NCBI GenBank assembly: GCA_946623295.1
Contig: CAMOQY010000024.1
Location: 1-12,283 of the forward strand
Length of the DNA stretch: 12,283 nucleotides
Direction: 5' to 3'
Source: an uncultured Lachnospiraceae bacterium
GTDB taxonomy: Bacteria > Bacillota > Clostridia > Lachnospirales > Lachnospiraceae
Position numbers and translations under genes: made by a program. The stretch's first letter is position 1; each line of letters begins with the position of its first letter. Below the pieces are notes generated by a model that was not told where the DNA came from, searched no databases, and saw nothing but the letters and a program-made list of their open reading frames with translations. Positions 1 through 6,630 of the stretch are shown here, piece by piece.

Positions 1-32
1 GTGCCGCACCTTTTTGAATGGGTCGTGAAGGT

Positions 33-284
33 TTATTTGCCTCCGAACAGACCTGAAATGCCATCCTTGGCCTTGCCGAGCAGGTCGCCGGCAGAATCCT
101 TGATACTGTCGAGGCTGAAGCCCTTGTTTGAATCCATATACTTGGTGAGATCGTCAACGGAGAAATCAAATCCGGCCTTTTTTGCGATACCTACGATCTC
201 TTCATTGTTAAGAGCTGCCTTGACCTTTGCCAGCAGGCCGCTGTCGCTTTTGAGCTTTTCAAAGAATTTTTTTACTGCTTCCAT
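33..284 (-). CDS. Nif11-domain small protein with amphipathic Gly-rich tail
   Basis: An 83-residue protein. Residues 1-46 match the Nif11 family pattern: an N-terminal helix (AVKKFFEKLKSD), then a leucine/lysine helix, then the signature 'IAKKAGFDFSVDDL' at about 33-46. Nif11 domains occur as leader regions of ribosomally made modified peptides and as stand-alone small proteins of unknown function. Residues 57-83 form a probable amphipathic helix rich in K, D, G, L and I, ending in FGGK. A Gly-Gly lies at the very C-terminus, so there would be almost no core peptide after a normal double-glycine cut, and there is no Cys-rich or Ser/Thr-rich core. The start at 284 is supported by AAAGGAGG at 293-300 (8-nt spacing) and a promoter at 310-338. 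No maturation enzyme or transporter is visible; only 32 bases lie beyond the stop. The domain call is good; the role is unknown. Confidence 0.8.
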   Translation of the reverse strand: MEAVKKFFEKLKSDSGLLAKVKAALNNEEIVGIAKKAGFDFSVDDLTKYMDSNKGFSLDSIKDSAGDLLGKAKDGISGLFGGK

Positions 285-309
285 AGAGGGATCCTCCTTT
301 TTTTATTTG

Positions 310-338
310 ATTTTACCAGAAGATCCCGCGGTTTTCAA
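310..338 (-). promoter_or_regulatory. Promoter of the Nif11-domain gene
   Basis: On the minus strand the -35 is TTGAAA (333-338) and the -10 is TAAAAT (310-315), with a 17-bp spacer. It lies just upstream of the RBS at 293-300, so the leader is short. This is a near-consensus sigma-A-type promoter and suggests the small protein is transcribed on its own. Confidence 0.7.
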
Positions 339-384
339 ACTGAAATATGAAAGCTTTTTATACGGAAACGTGAAGCCTGATTAG

Positions 385-413
385 TTGATTTTCGATGGGT
401 TTTTTAATATCAT
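385..413 (+). promoter_or_regulatory. Promoter facing right, upstream of the truncated GAF-like ORF
   Basis: TTGATT (385-390) and TATCAT (408-413) are separated by 17 bp, with an AGGAAAGGA-type RBS at about 418-426 and an ATG at 434. It diverges from the Nif11 promoter about 50 bp away. It may now serve the peptidase block, because the ORF it originally drove seems broken. Confidence 0.45.
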
Positions 414-510
414 ATTCAGGAAAGGATGCTGGAATGAACTACGAAATGCTTACAAAAGAGCTTGCCGCGCTGACGGAGGGCTCGAAGCGGCTCTCTGACG
501 AAAGGCGCCG

Positions 511-527
511 CTCCCGCAGCGCGGGAG
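511..527 (+). other. GC-rich hairpin
   Basis: CTCCCGC (511-517), a 3-nt loop AGC, then GCGGGAG (521-527) form a perfect 7-bp stem. No T-tract follows, so it is not a classic intrinsic terminator. It sits at the junction where the GAF-like remnant loses similarity, upstream of the carboxypeptidase. Confidence 0.4.
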
Positions 528-573
528 AGGGGTTGTGCCGCAAGAAGTACTATCCTAAGACCGCGCGAAAGGA

Positions 574-579
574 TATAAT
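574..579 (+). promoter_or_regulatory. Possible -10 box upstream of the M32 carboxypeptidase
   Basis: A perfect TATAAT sits 35 bp before the ATG at 614, with TATAAC overlapping nearby at 584-589. No good -35 lies 16-18 bp upstream (the 17-bp position reads TATCCT), so this is only a candidate. Transcription could instead come from the promoter at 385-413. Confidence 0.3.
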
Positions 580-613
580 ATAGTATAACAGGTCGATCAC
601 CGGAGGATATGAA

Positions 614-2116
614 ATGGATCTTAACGAAGCCAGAAAATCGCTTATGAGTCTTCAGAGAAAGATGGCGGCGTATGAGCACGCCCTTTCCCTGCTTTCGTTT
701 GACGGAAGCACCGGCGCGCCCAGGGGCACCGCGGACAACCGCGCCGCGAGTATGTCGATGCTTTCGGAGGAGATATATACTCTCGCGACGGGAGAGAAGA
801 GCCTGAAGCTGCTGGAGTATCTTGACGGCAGAAGCGCTGATCTCGACCTGCCGGAGCAGCGCATGGTGCATCTTATGCTCAGGGATATCCGCGAGATGCA
901 GAAGATCCCGATGGATGAATATGTCTCGTATCAGGAGCTGCTGGTAAAATCCGAGGCGGTATGGCACGAGGCAAAGGAAAAATCCGATTTTGCGCTTTTC
1001 GCCCCTTATCTGAAGAAAATATTTGAGTCACAGAAACGGTTTGCAAATTATGCGGACCCGTCTAAGAAGCCTTATGACTACTGCCTGAACAAATACGAGG
1101 AGGGCCTGAATACAGAGAGCTGCGACGCCTTTTTCGATAAAGTGCGTTCGGGGATAGTTCCGCTGCTGAAAAAGATTTCAGAAGTCCCTCAGGTGGACGA
1201 CAGCATCCGCTTCGGGCATTTTCCGCTGGACAAACAGGAAGAGCTTGCTCTCTATCTGATGCGCACGATCGGCCTTGATCTGGATCACGTGGGTCTTTCG
1301 ACCACGGAGCATCCCTTTACCACGAGCCTCGGCTCGCACTTTGACGAGCGCATCACCACGCATTATTTTGAAAACGATTTCGTCTGCTCCATGTACAGCG
1401 TTGTCCATGAGGGCGGGCACGCTCTCTATGACACCGGCTCCGATGATTCGCTTGCATACACGGTGCTCGACGGCGGCGTCTCCATGAGCATACACGAGAG
1501 CCAGAGCCGTTTTTACGAGAATATCATCGGCCGCAGCAGAGAGTTCTGCAGGATGATCTTCCCGAAGCTGCGCGAGCTTTTCCCGGAAGAGATGGAAGGC
1601 CGCAGCGCCGATGAGCTCTACCGCGCCGTCAACAAGGTGGAGCCTTCGCTTATCAGGACAGAGGCCGACGAAGTGACCTACAGCCTGCACGTCATGGTGC
1701 GCTATGAGCTGGAAAAGCGGATCTTTGCCGGCGAGCTGGAGGTAAATGATCTGCCCGCGGAATGGAACAGATTGTATAAAGAGTATCTGGGGATCGATGT
1801 TCCCGATGATAAACACGGTGTTCTTCAGGACACGCACTGGGCAAGCGGACTTGTGGGATATTTCCCTTCGTACGCGCTCGGCAATGCCTACGGCGCGCAG
1901 TTCCTCTCCAGGATGCGCTCTGCTGTGGATGTGGATGCGGCTGTCGCCTCGGGCGATCTTTCCGCGGTCAACGCCTGGAACCGCGAAAATATCTGGAAGC
2001 ACGGGCACCTTTATACGCCCGCACAGCTGCTTGGGCGTGTGCTGGGCGGAGATTTTGACCCTCAGTATTATATTGATTACCTGACTGCAAAGGTCCGCGA
2101 TGTGTACGGCGTCTGA
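614..2116 (+). CDS. M32 family metallocarboxypeptidase (carboxypeptidase Taq type)
   Basis: A 500-residue protein, the usual length for M32 zinc carboxypeptidases, which remove C-terminal residues from peptides with broad specificity, normally in the cytoplasm. All family signatures are visible: HPF (233-235), the DxRIT-type DERIT (244-248), the metal-binding HEGGH (265-269), HESQSR with Glu295 as probable third metal ligand, IRTEADEVTY, and the C-terminal GVLQDTHWASG followed by GYFPSY. The motif is HEGGH instead of the HEFGH seen in the Thermus enzyme; both fit HExxH. There is no signal peptide. The ATG at 614 is set by GGAGG at 602-606, 7 nt upstream. It is the first full gene of a six-gene same-strand block that also holds a PepV-like dipeptidase, fitting peptide turnover. 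I am very sure of the family and less so of the physiological substrates. Confidence 0.95.
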   Translation: MDLNEARKSLMSLQRKMAAYEHALSLLSFDGSTGAPRGTADNRAASMSMLSEEIYTLATGEKSLKLLEYLDGRSADLDLPEQRMVHLMLRDIREMQKIPMDEYVSYQELLVKSEAVWHEAKEKSDFALFAPYLKKIFESQKRFANYADPSKKPYDYCLNKYEEGLNTESCDAFFDKVRSGIVPLLKKISEVPQVDDSIRFGHFPLDKQEELALYLMRTIGLDLDHVGLSTTEHPFTTSLGSHFDERITTHYFENDFVCSMYSVVHEGGHALYDTGSDDSLAYTVLDGGVSMSIHESQSRFYENIIGRSREFCRMIFPKLRELFPEEMEGRSADELYRAVNKVEPSLIRTEADEVTYSLHVMVRYELEKRIFAGELEVNDLPAEWNRLYKEYLGIDVPDDKHGVLQDTHWASGLVGYFPSYALGNAYGAQFLSRMRSAVDVDAAVASGDLSAVNAWNRENIWKHGHLYTPAQLLGRVLGGDFDPQYYIDYLTAKVRDVYGV

Positions 2117-2144
2117 AACGCTGTGCAAAGGAGGGATCGGAGGT

Positions 2145-2624
2145 ATGAAAAGATTCGCTGCCGCGGGGGTGATAATGATGGCTCTGTTTTCTTTTTTCGG
2201 ATGCGGAAGCGGGAAAAGCGATCTGCCCGGCTGGGTAAAGACGGGAGATATGGTCTTTGATTATTATGAACGCACCGTGGGTACGCCTGAAAAGCAGCCC
2301 TACTACGAGGTCGTGCTTTACGCGCATTCGGACAGCGAGCTTCGGATGGAGATCTATACGGACGGCGGCACGCCCGATGAGAAAGTGACCGAACGCACGG
2401 TGCCGATGCAGGTGTACCGCGACGTCATGAGCATCGTGAAGGAGACCGGCATGGACGGCTGGAACGAGCGAAGCGATACTGTCGGCATCGCCGGACATAT
2501 ATACGTGTGCAAGTTCCCGGGCGGTGAGAAAATGGTCAGGGTATCATCCGAGGCAATGCCGGAGGACGGAAGATCTGCTTTTTCAAGAGTGCTCAGTATT
2601 CTGGAAGATGCTGCAAAGGAATAA
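2145..2624 (+). CDS. Small lipoprotein of unknown function
   Basis: The chosen start at 2145 gives 159 residues and follows AAAGGAGGG (2127-2135) by 9 nt; a second GGAGG at 2139-2143 is too close to the ATG to be used. The N-terminus has the layout of a type II signal peptide: MKR, a hydrophobic core (residues 4-18), then FFGC with Cys20 as the probable lipidated residue, so the mature protein would be anchored on the outer face of the membrane. The lipobox has Phe at -3, less usual than Leu. The mature part (about 140 residues) is acidic, with a probable beta-rich segment (about 45-75) and a C-terminal helix; I do not recognise a domain. The gene begins 28 bp after the carboxypeptidase stop, so the two are probably co-transcribed. 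Lipoprotein call good, function unknown. Confidence 0.8.
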   Translation: MKRFAAAGVIMMALFSFFGCGSGKSDLPGWVKTGDMVFDYYERTVGTPEKQPYYEVVLYAHSDSELRMEIYTDGGTPDEKVTERTVPMQVYRDVMSIVKETGMDGWNERSDTVGIAGHIYVCKFPGGEKMVRVSSEAMPEDGRSAFSRVLSILEDAAKE

Positions 2625-2631
2625 ATGATGC

Positions 2632-2653
2632 GGCCGGCGTTATCGACGCGGCC
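2632..2653 (+). other. Intercistronic hairpin
   Basis: GGCC (2632-2635), a bulged G, GCGT (2637-2640), loop TATCG, ACGC (2646-2649) and GGCC (2650-2653) form an 8-bp stem between the lipoprotein and dipeptidase genes. There is no T-tract, so it is more likely an RNA-stability or processing element than a terminator. Confidence 0.4.
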
Positions 2654-2683
2654 GGAATATGCAAAACCAACGGAGGATATATT

Positions 2684-4072
2684 ATGGATTTTAAGATCAT
2701 TGACAAGTGGCTGGAGGAGGCCATGCCGCAGTTTGAAAAGGACCTTGCGGAGCTGGTATCCTACAATTCGGTGGAGGCGCCCGCAGAGGACGGCGCACCC
2801 TTTGGAAGAGAGGTTGCGGGAGCGCTCAAAAGCGCTATGTCCATGACGCAGAGACTTGGATTTTCGTCGCGTAACGAGGGCTACTACGGCGTGGCCGACT
2901 GGGGCGACGCGGAGGGCAGCAACGGCTCGTTTATGGCCGTGCTCGGACATCTGGACGTGGTTCCCGCCCTTCCGGAGGACTGGACGCACGATCCTTTTGA
3001 GATGACGGTCGTGGGGGACAGGCTCTACGGCAGGGGAACCATGGATGATAAGGGTCCCATGCTGGCCGCTGTGTACGCCGCTGCCGCGCTGAAGGCCGCA
3101 GGATACGAGCCGAGGGTGCCCCTGAGATTTATCTTTGGCACGAATGAGGAGACCGGCATGGCGGGCGTGGCAAGATATGTGAAGACTGAAACGATGCCGG
3201 CGGGCGGATTTACGCCTGATTCGGAATGGCCCGTGGTAATAGGAGAAAAGGGGATCTGCCATTTCAAACTCTCCGCAAAATGGGATGCGGAGGAGACAGG
3301 AGCCCTGCGCCTCGTCAGTGTGGACTGCGGCAGCGCGGCAAATATCGTCCCCGCAAAGGCAAAGGCTGTGTTTGAGCTCGGCGAGGGAGCGGAGCTCAGC
3401 TTCCCTGCGGCGGAAGAAATCGAGACGGTGCTGGATGGCGAACAGATAGTGATCACCGCATCGGGAGTTGCAGCACACGGCTCCACCCCCGAACAGGGCG
3501 ACAACGCTTTGACAAAGCTCCTGAGGTATCTGGCAGGTTTGGACTATGCCCCGTCAGGCGCAAAGGCCTATCTGGACAGGCTGTGCGCTCTGACTGCGGA
3601 CGACAAGACCGGCGCGGACATGGGTCTGGCGGGTAAAGATGAGTATTCGGTCACAACGGTCAGCCCGAACGTGCTTCATGCAGATGCCGGAAGCGGCTGC
3701 CTGCTTTGCGATATGCGGTTCCGCATCACGGATGAGCCGGAGAGGTATGTGGAGCTTCTGAGCGGTCTCGCGCAGAGGGAGGGCTTTACGCTCGACACAG
3801 GGCATGTCACAAGGCCGCTCTTTGTCAGGGAGGATTCTGATCTGGTAAAGGGGCTTCTCAGCGCATACCGCGATGTAACGGGCGATATGCATGAGCCTCT
3901 CATCCGTGGCGGCGGCACCTACGCAAAGGTCATTCCCGGTATGGTGGCTTTTGGATGCGAACCGATAGACGAGCCGTCCAGAGCGCATCAGGCCGACGAA
4001 TACGCTACCCGCGGCGAGTTGCTGCGCGCTGCGAGGGTTTACGCGAGAGCCATATATAATATCACGAAGTGA
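2684..4072 (+). CDS. M20 family dipeptidase, PepV/Sapep type
   Basis: A 462-residue cytoplasmic metallopeptidase of the M20A family, close in length to Lactobacillus PepV (about 470). Such enzymes hydrolyse dipeptides using two zinc (or manganese) ions. The whole metal and catalytic set can be placed: His89 in GHLDVVP with Asp91, Asp121 in GTMDDKG (bridging metal ligand), catalytic Glu155 and ligand Glu156 in NEETG, Asp179 in TPDSEWPV, and His435 in SRAHQADEY. The PDSEWPV block is typical of the PepV branch and separates it from CPG2- or ArgE-type M20 enzymes. A lid-domain histidine lies in the 'AAHGSTPEQG' segment near residue 265. The start is supported by GGAGG (2672-2676), 7 nt before the ATG. 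It lies 59 bp after the lipoprotein, in the same block as the M32 carboxypeptidase, whose peptide products it could break down further (inference). Confidence 0.93.
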   Translation: MDFKIIDKWLEEAMPQFEKDLAELVSYNSVEAPAEDGAPFGREVAGALKSAMSMTQRLGFSSRNEGYYGVADWGDAEGSNGSFMAVLGHLDVVPALPEDWTHDPFEMTVVGDRLYGRGTMDDKGPMLAAVYAAAALKAAGYEPRVPLRFIFGTNEETGMAGVARYVKTETMPAGGFTPDSEWPVVIGEKGICHFKLSAKWDAEETGALRLVSVDCGSAANIVPAKAKAVFELGEGAELSFPAAEEIETVLDGEQIVITASGVAAHGSTPEQGDNALTKLLRYLAGLDYAPSGAKAYLDRLCALTADDKTGADMGLAGKDEYSVTTVSPNVLHADAGSGCLLCDMRFRITDEPERYVELLSGLAQREGFTLDTGHVTRPLFVREDSDLVKGLLSAYRDVTGDMHEPLIRGGGTYAKVIPGMVAFGCEPIDEPSRAHQADEYATRGELLRAARVYARAIYNITK

Positions 4073-4094
4073 TCTGCAAAGGCGGGATTACGGC

Positions 4095-4186
4095 CTTGAC
4101 GGATAGGGCGGAGCGCCGTTTGCGGAGCAGTTGGGACGTAGTTTGCAGAGCGGTCTGAGCGCCGTTTGCAAGTCAGCCGGAGCGGA
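4095..4186 (+). repeat. Degenerate 23-bp tandem repeat, about four units
   Basis: GTTTGC recurs at exactly 23-bp steps (4118, 4141, 4164), and the preceding unit (4095-4117) keeps the same GAGCGCC end. GAGCGCCGTTTGC occurs identically at 4111-4123 and 4157-4169. The 4095 and 4141 units match at about 15 of 23 positions. The period is not a multiple of three and there are no good long frames, so it is non-coding. It fills most of the 144-bp gap between the dipeptidase and the metallo-hydrolase genes. Confidence 0.6.
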
Positions 4187-4216
4187 GGGCTGCGGCAGTT
4201 TATACAGGAGGACAAT

Positions 4217-4861
4217 ATGAGAGAATTACTTGACAGGATCACGGTCAATACCCAGAGCAGCATCAGGATCGAGTCGGAAAAGATCTGGCGATTTGATCCG
4301 TATGTAATAGATGGCGAACCGCATGACGCGGATTTTGTGCTTATCACGCACGCGCATTTTGACCATTTTTCGCCCGAGGATCTCAGGAAGGTCCTTAAGG
4401 CAGGAACTACGGTAGTTATGCCTGAGAGCGTCATCGCCAAGGCTGATGAGGCCGGCTTTGATACGGCAAGCTTTATCGGGGTCAAGCCAGGCGATAAGCT
4501 GGAGCTTGGCGGCGCGCAGATAGAGGTGCTTTATTCCTATAATACGAACAAGCCAAATCATCTGAAGGAGTTCGGGTGGGTCGGATATATGCTGACTCTT
4601 GAGGGCAGGCGCATCTATATTGCCGGAGATACCGATGTTATCCCAGAGCAGGACGGTCTGAAATGTGATATCATGATGATCCCCGTGGGCGGCACGTACA
4701 CCATGGATGAAAAGGAGGCTGCCGAGCTCGTAAACAGGCTTATGCCTCCCGTAGTCATACCGATCCACTACGGCACCGTCATCAACGATCCCCAGACCGG
4801 CGAGCGCTTTGCAGCGCTTGTGGATCCCGCCGTAAAGGTCGAGTTCAGGCTTTTCAGATAA
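4217..4861 (+). CDS. Metallo-beta-lactamase-fold hydrolase, UlaG-like
   Basis: A 214-residue cytoplasmic MBL-fold protein. The metal-binding motif THAHFDH gives His45, His47, Asp49 and His50; further ligands are His115 (KPNHLK), Asp138 (AGDTD) and His184 (IPIHYG). The strand order and the motif 'IYIAGDTDVIPE' match the UlaG/UPF0173 branch (L-ascorbate-6-phosphate lactonase relatives and many uncharacterised hydrolases) rather than true beta-lactamases or glyoxalase II. It is shorter than UlaG (about 350 residues), so I would not assign the ascorbate pathway, and no ula partner genes are present. The start at 4217 follows AGGAGGA (4206-4212); a longer upstream frame would run back into the repeat region and lacks an RBS. 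It is followed after 25 bp by the phosphatase-fold gene. Substrate unknown. Confidence 0.88.
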   Translation: MRELLDRITVNTQSSIRIESEKIWRFDPYVIDGEPHDADFVLITHAHFDHFSPEDLRKVLKAGTTVVMPESVIAKADEAGFDTASFIGVKPGDKLELGGAQIEVLYSYNTNKPNHLKEFGWVGYMLTLEGRRIYIAGDTDVIPEQDGLKCDIMMIPVGGTYTMDEKEAAELVNRLMPPVVIPIHYGTVINDPQTGERFAALVDPAVKVEFRLFR

Positions 4862-4886
4862 TACGGGAAACAGACGGGGGTGTTTT

Positions 4887-5963
4887 ATGAGTAAAGTTTT
4901 AAAAAGAATACTGAAGATCCTGCTCATCGCCGTGCTGGCGGTAGTTGTGCTGGCGGGCGGCTTTCTGGGCTATCTTACTATTACGGAGTTTGATCCCGAG
5001 CCCGTGGAGGATGCCGAGATACTGGGAACCAACCCGGGTAAGCAAGTGCCTATGGGCAGGGAGATCACCATCATTTCCTGGAATATCGGCTACGGAGCGC
5101 TGGGCAAGGATTCTGATTTCGCAATGGATGGCGGCGGGAAAGCGCCTGTTGCTGATGAAGCGAAAGTCAGGGAGTATCTTTCCGGGATCGAACAGACCCT
5201 GGCGGCCCAGGCCGACGCGGAAATCTATATGCTCCAGGAGATCGACAGCGATTCCTCCAGGTCTTATGGTATCGATCAGAGGACGTTTTTCAGCAAGTCA
5301 GTAAATGCATATGCCATGAATTATTCATGCCCGTTTGTGCCCTATCCGTGGCCTCCGCTGGGCAAAGTGAATTCGGGGCTGTATACCGCTTCGGACTTTG
5401 ATATTGACGCTTCGCAGCGGATCTCGCTGCCCTGCCCGTTTTCGTGGCCGCTCCGTATCGCTAATCTCAAGCGCTGTCTGCTTGTCAGCCGTCTGCCCAT
5501 TGCGGATGATGACGCGCAGCTTGTGATAGTGAACCAGCACCTCGAGGCTTACACGGATCCGGAGGGACGTCAGGGCCAGATGGATCAGCTGATGGAATTT
5601 ATCAGCTCGGAATATAAAAAGGGCAATTACGTTATCGCGGGCGGAGATTTCAACCAGACCTTCCCCGGAACGCTTGAACTCTATCCGAACACGCACCCTG
5701 AAAACTGGGAGCCGGGTATTCTGGAGGAGGACACTATCCCCGAGGGCTTCTCGTACGCCTTTGACGCGACGGTCCCTACCTGCCGCCTGCTGAACCAGCC
5801 CTACGATCCGTCCGACACGGAGGGCACCCAGTACTACGTCATAGACGGCTTTATCCTCTCGCCGAACGTGCGGCTGCGCTCTGTGGAAACGCTGGATATG
5901 GACTTTGCCGATTCGGATCACAACCCCGTTAAGCTTGTGGTGGATCTGCCGGTCAAGTATTAA
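4887..5963 (+). CDS. Membrane-anchored endonuclease/exonuclease/phosphatase-fold protein
   Basis: A 358-residue protein. Residues 7-30 form one hydrophobic segment after a basic N-terminus (SKVLKRILK), predicting an N-terminal anchor with the rest outside the cell. The remainder carries the EEP (DNase I-like) motif set: SWNIGY with Asn66, MLQEID with metal ligand Glu118, VNQHLEAY with His218, AGGDFNQT with Asp254 and Asn256, VIDGF with Asp320, and DSDHNPV with Asp344 and His345. The catalytic set is therefore complete. EEP members include nucleases, sphingomyelinases and inositol-phosphate phosphatases. An extracytoplasmic, membrane-tethered member may act on nucleic acids or phospholipid/phosphodiester substrates, but the sequence does not decide which. 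The RBS is weak (a G-rich stretch at about 4875-4882). It lies 25 bp after the MBL-fold gene and is probably in the same transcript. Confidence 0.9.
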   Translation: MSKVLKRILKILLIAVLAVVVLAGGFLGYLTITEFDPEPVEDAEILGTNPGKQVPMGREITIISWNIGYGALGKDSDFAMDGGGKAPVADEAKVREYLSGIEQTLAAQADAEIYMLQEIDSDSSRSYGIDQRTFFSKSVNAYAMNYSCPFVPYPWPPLGKVNSGLYTASDFDIDASQRISLPCPFSWPLRIANLKRCLLVSRLPIADDDAQLVIVNQHLEAYTDPEGRQGQMDQLMEFISSEYKKGNYVIAGGDFNQTFPGTLELYPNTHPENWEPGILEEDTIPEGFSYAFDATVPTCRLLNQPYDPSDTEGTQYYVIDGFILSPNVRLRSVETLDMDFADSDHNPVKLVVDLPVKY

Positions 5964-6005
5964 GGACAGAGCCGTACGGATCGATACAGAAATACGGGTA
6001 TTGAT

Positions 6006-6075
6006 AAAAGGAGACCCGGCCGGAGATATTCCTCCGGTCAGTCCATACACCAATACAAATTAAAAGGAGACCGGA
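6006..6075 (+). promoter_or_regulatory. Duplicated SD-like leader and possible RBS-occluding fold
   Basis: AAAAGGAGACC occurs at 6006-6016, with no start codon nearby, and again at 6062-6072, where it is the real SD of the next gene. Between them CCGGAG (6020-6025) can pair with CTCCGG (6032-6037). TCCGGTC (6033-6039) can instead pair with GACCGGA (6069-6075), which lies between the SD and the ATG. The two pairings exclude each other. Either fold is only a possibility from base pairing. Confidence 0.35.
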
Positions 6076-6077
6076 AC

Positions 6078-6569
6078 ATGAAGATCACATTTGAAAAGCT
6101 TCCACGCAATCTGGACGAGATGAAGGCTCTGCCTCAGGCAGCCCTGGATACGCCCGAGGGCACTGCCGCGCTGACTGTGGCGGCGCTCTGCGTCTGGCCC
6201 GAGGATCACGAGGCCTGCTACGCCATGCTGGATTTTCTGCGCGGACCGCGGCCTCTCTCAAATATGGAAAAGCAGTTTATAAGCGACCGCTTTATGGACG
6301 GGAAGGATTATATTCCGAGGTCGTACTTTGCAGGCGCGACGCCGGAAAACAACTACACTCCCGCGCAGCCTCTGACGCTGGAATTTACCGTGAATCCTGC
6401 GCCTATGGCGGAGCAGGGCTACTGCAGGCTGGATGTCAGGTCCGGCGGCGCTGACGCCGCGCGTCAGATCACTCTCAGGAACAAACCTTCGACCGGTGAA
6501 TGGTTCCTGTGGGAGCAGGCGCTTCTGGCCGGGATCAGAGTTCCCGCCAGCCAGGATCCCTGGGCCTGA
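6078..6569 (+). CDS. Conserved protein of unknown function (DUF6935-like)
   Basis: A 163-residue soluble protein with no signal peptide or membrane segment. It begins with MKITFEKLP; has an N-terminal helical half (about 15-60), the central stretch 'PLSNMEKQFISDRFMDGKDY' (about 59-78), and a beta-rich C-terminal half ending in DPWA. This pattern, including 'GPxPLS..EKQFI.DRFMDGKDYxPRSYF', is one I associate with a family of unknown function found in Clostridia (DUF6935, from memory, number not certain). No catalytic motif is evident. The start has a strong AAAAGGAG SD at 6062-6069 with 8-nt spacing. It is the last gene of the peptidase block, 114 bp after the phosphatase-fold gene, and is followed at once by a strong terminator. 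The gene is certainly real; function unknown. Confidence 0.8.
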   Translation: MKITFEKLPRNLDEMKALPQAALDTPEGTAALTVAALCVWPEDHEACYAMLDFLRGPRPLSNMEKQFISDRFMDGKDYIPRSYFAGATPENNYTPAQPLTLEFTVNPAPMAEQGYCRLDVRSGGADAARQITLRNKPSTGEWFLWEQALLAGIRVPASQDPWA

Positions 6570-6581
6570 TATGATATCTAT

Positions 6582-6621
6582 GCCGCAGACTCCTTCATGC
6601 GAAGGCGTCTGCGGCTGTTTT
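6582..6621 (+). terminator. Intrinsic terminator closing the six-gene block
   Basis: GCCGCAGAC (6582-6590) pairs with GTCTGCGGC (6607-6615), and inside it CCTTC (6592-6596) pairs with GAAGG (6601-6605) around an ATGC loop. One T/C mismatch separates the two stems, giving 14 pairs in total. The stem is followed by TGTTTT (6616-6621). It starts 12 bp after the stop of the preceding gene. Confidence 0.85.
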
Positions 6622-6630
6622 CATGTCAGG

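Larger units (their letters stand above)
434..583 (+). pseudogene. Remnant of a GAF-type free methionine-(R)-sulfoxide reductase (5' end only)
   Basis: The ATG at 434 has an RBS-like AGGAAAGGA before it and a promoter upstream. The first 17 or so residues, MNYEMLTKELAALTEG, resemble the N-terminus of GAF-fold free methionine-R-sulfoxide reductases, which begin with a similar 'xYxxLxKQLxALxEG' helix and then run about 130 further residues. Here the similarity stops after TEG. The frame continues through an Arg/Ser-rich, low-complexity stretch and ends at 583, giving only 49 codons. The catalytic cysteines and the usual 'NLANxSALL...NWxGFY' segment are absent. The start of the dissimilar part lies next to a GC hairpin (511-527). 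An internal deletion or recombination is the simplest explanation. It could instead be an unrelated small ORF; the match rests on a short segment recognised from memory. Confidence 0.35.

Noticed and set aside
1..384. Plus-strand open frame at the left edge
   Set aside because: It is antisense to the Nif11-domain gene, which has a promoter, an RBS and family similarity; the plus-strand product shows none of these.
1178..2128. Long minus-strand open frame opposite the M32 carboxypeptidase (316 codons)
   Set aside because: It is a mirror frame of a gene with complete M32 motifs; it has no recognisable domain or RBS.
2354..3478. Minus-strand open frame of 374 codons opposite the lipoprotein and PepV-type gene
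   Set aside because: His/Arg/Cys-rich shadow translation with no domain; the plus strand carries the well-supported metallopeptidase.
4217..4861. L-ascorbate-6-phosphate lactonase (ulaG) or a true beta-lactamase
   Set aside because: The fold and metal ligands fit the UlaG-like branch, but the protein is much shorter than UlaG, no ula genes are nearby, and there is no signal peptide as in secreted beta-lactamases.
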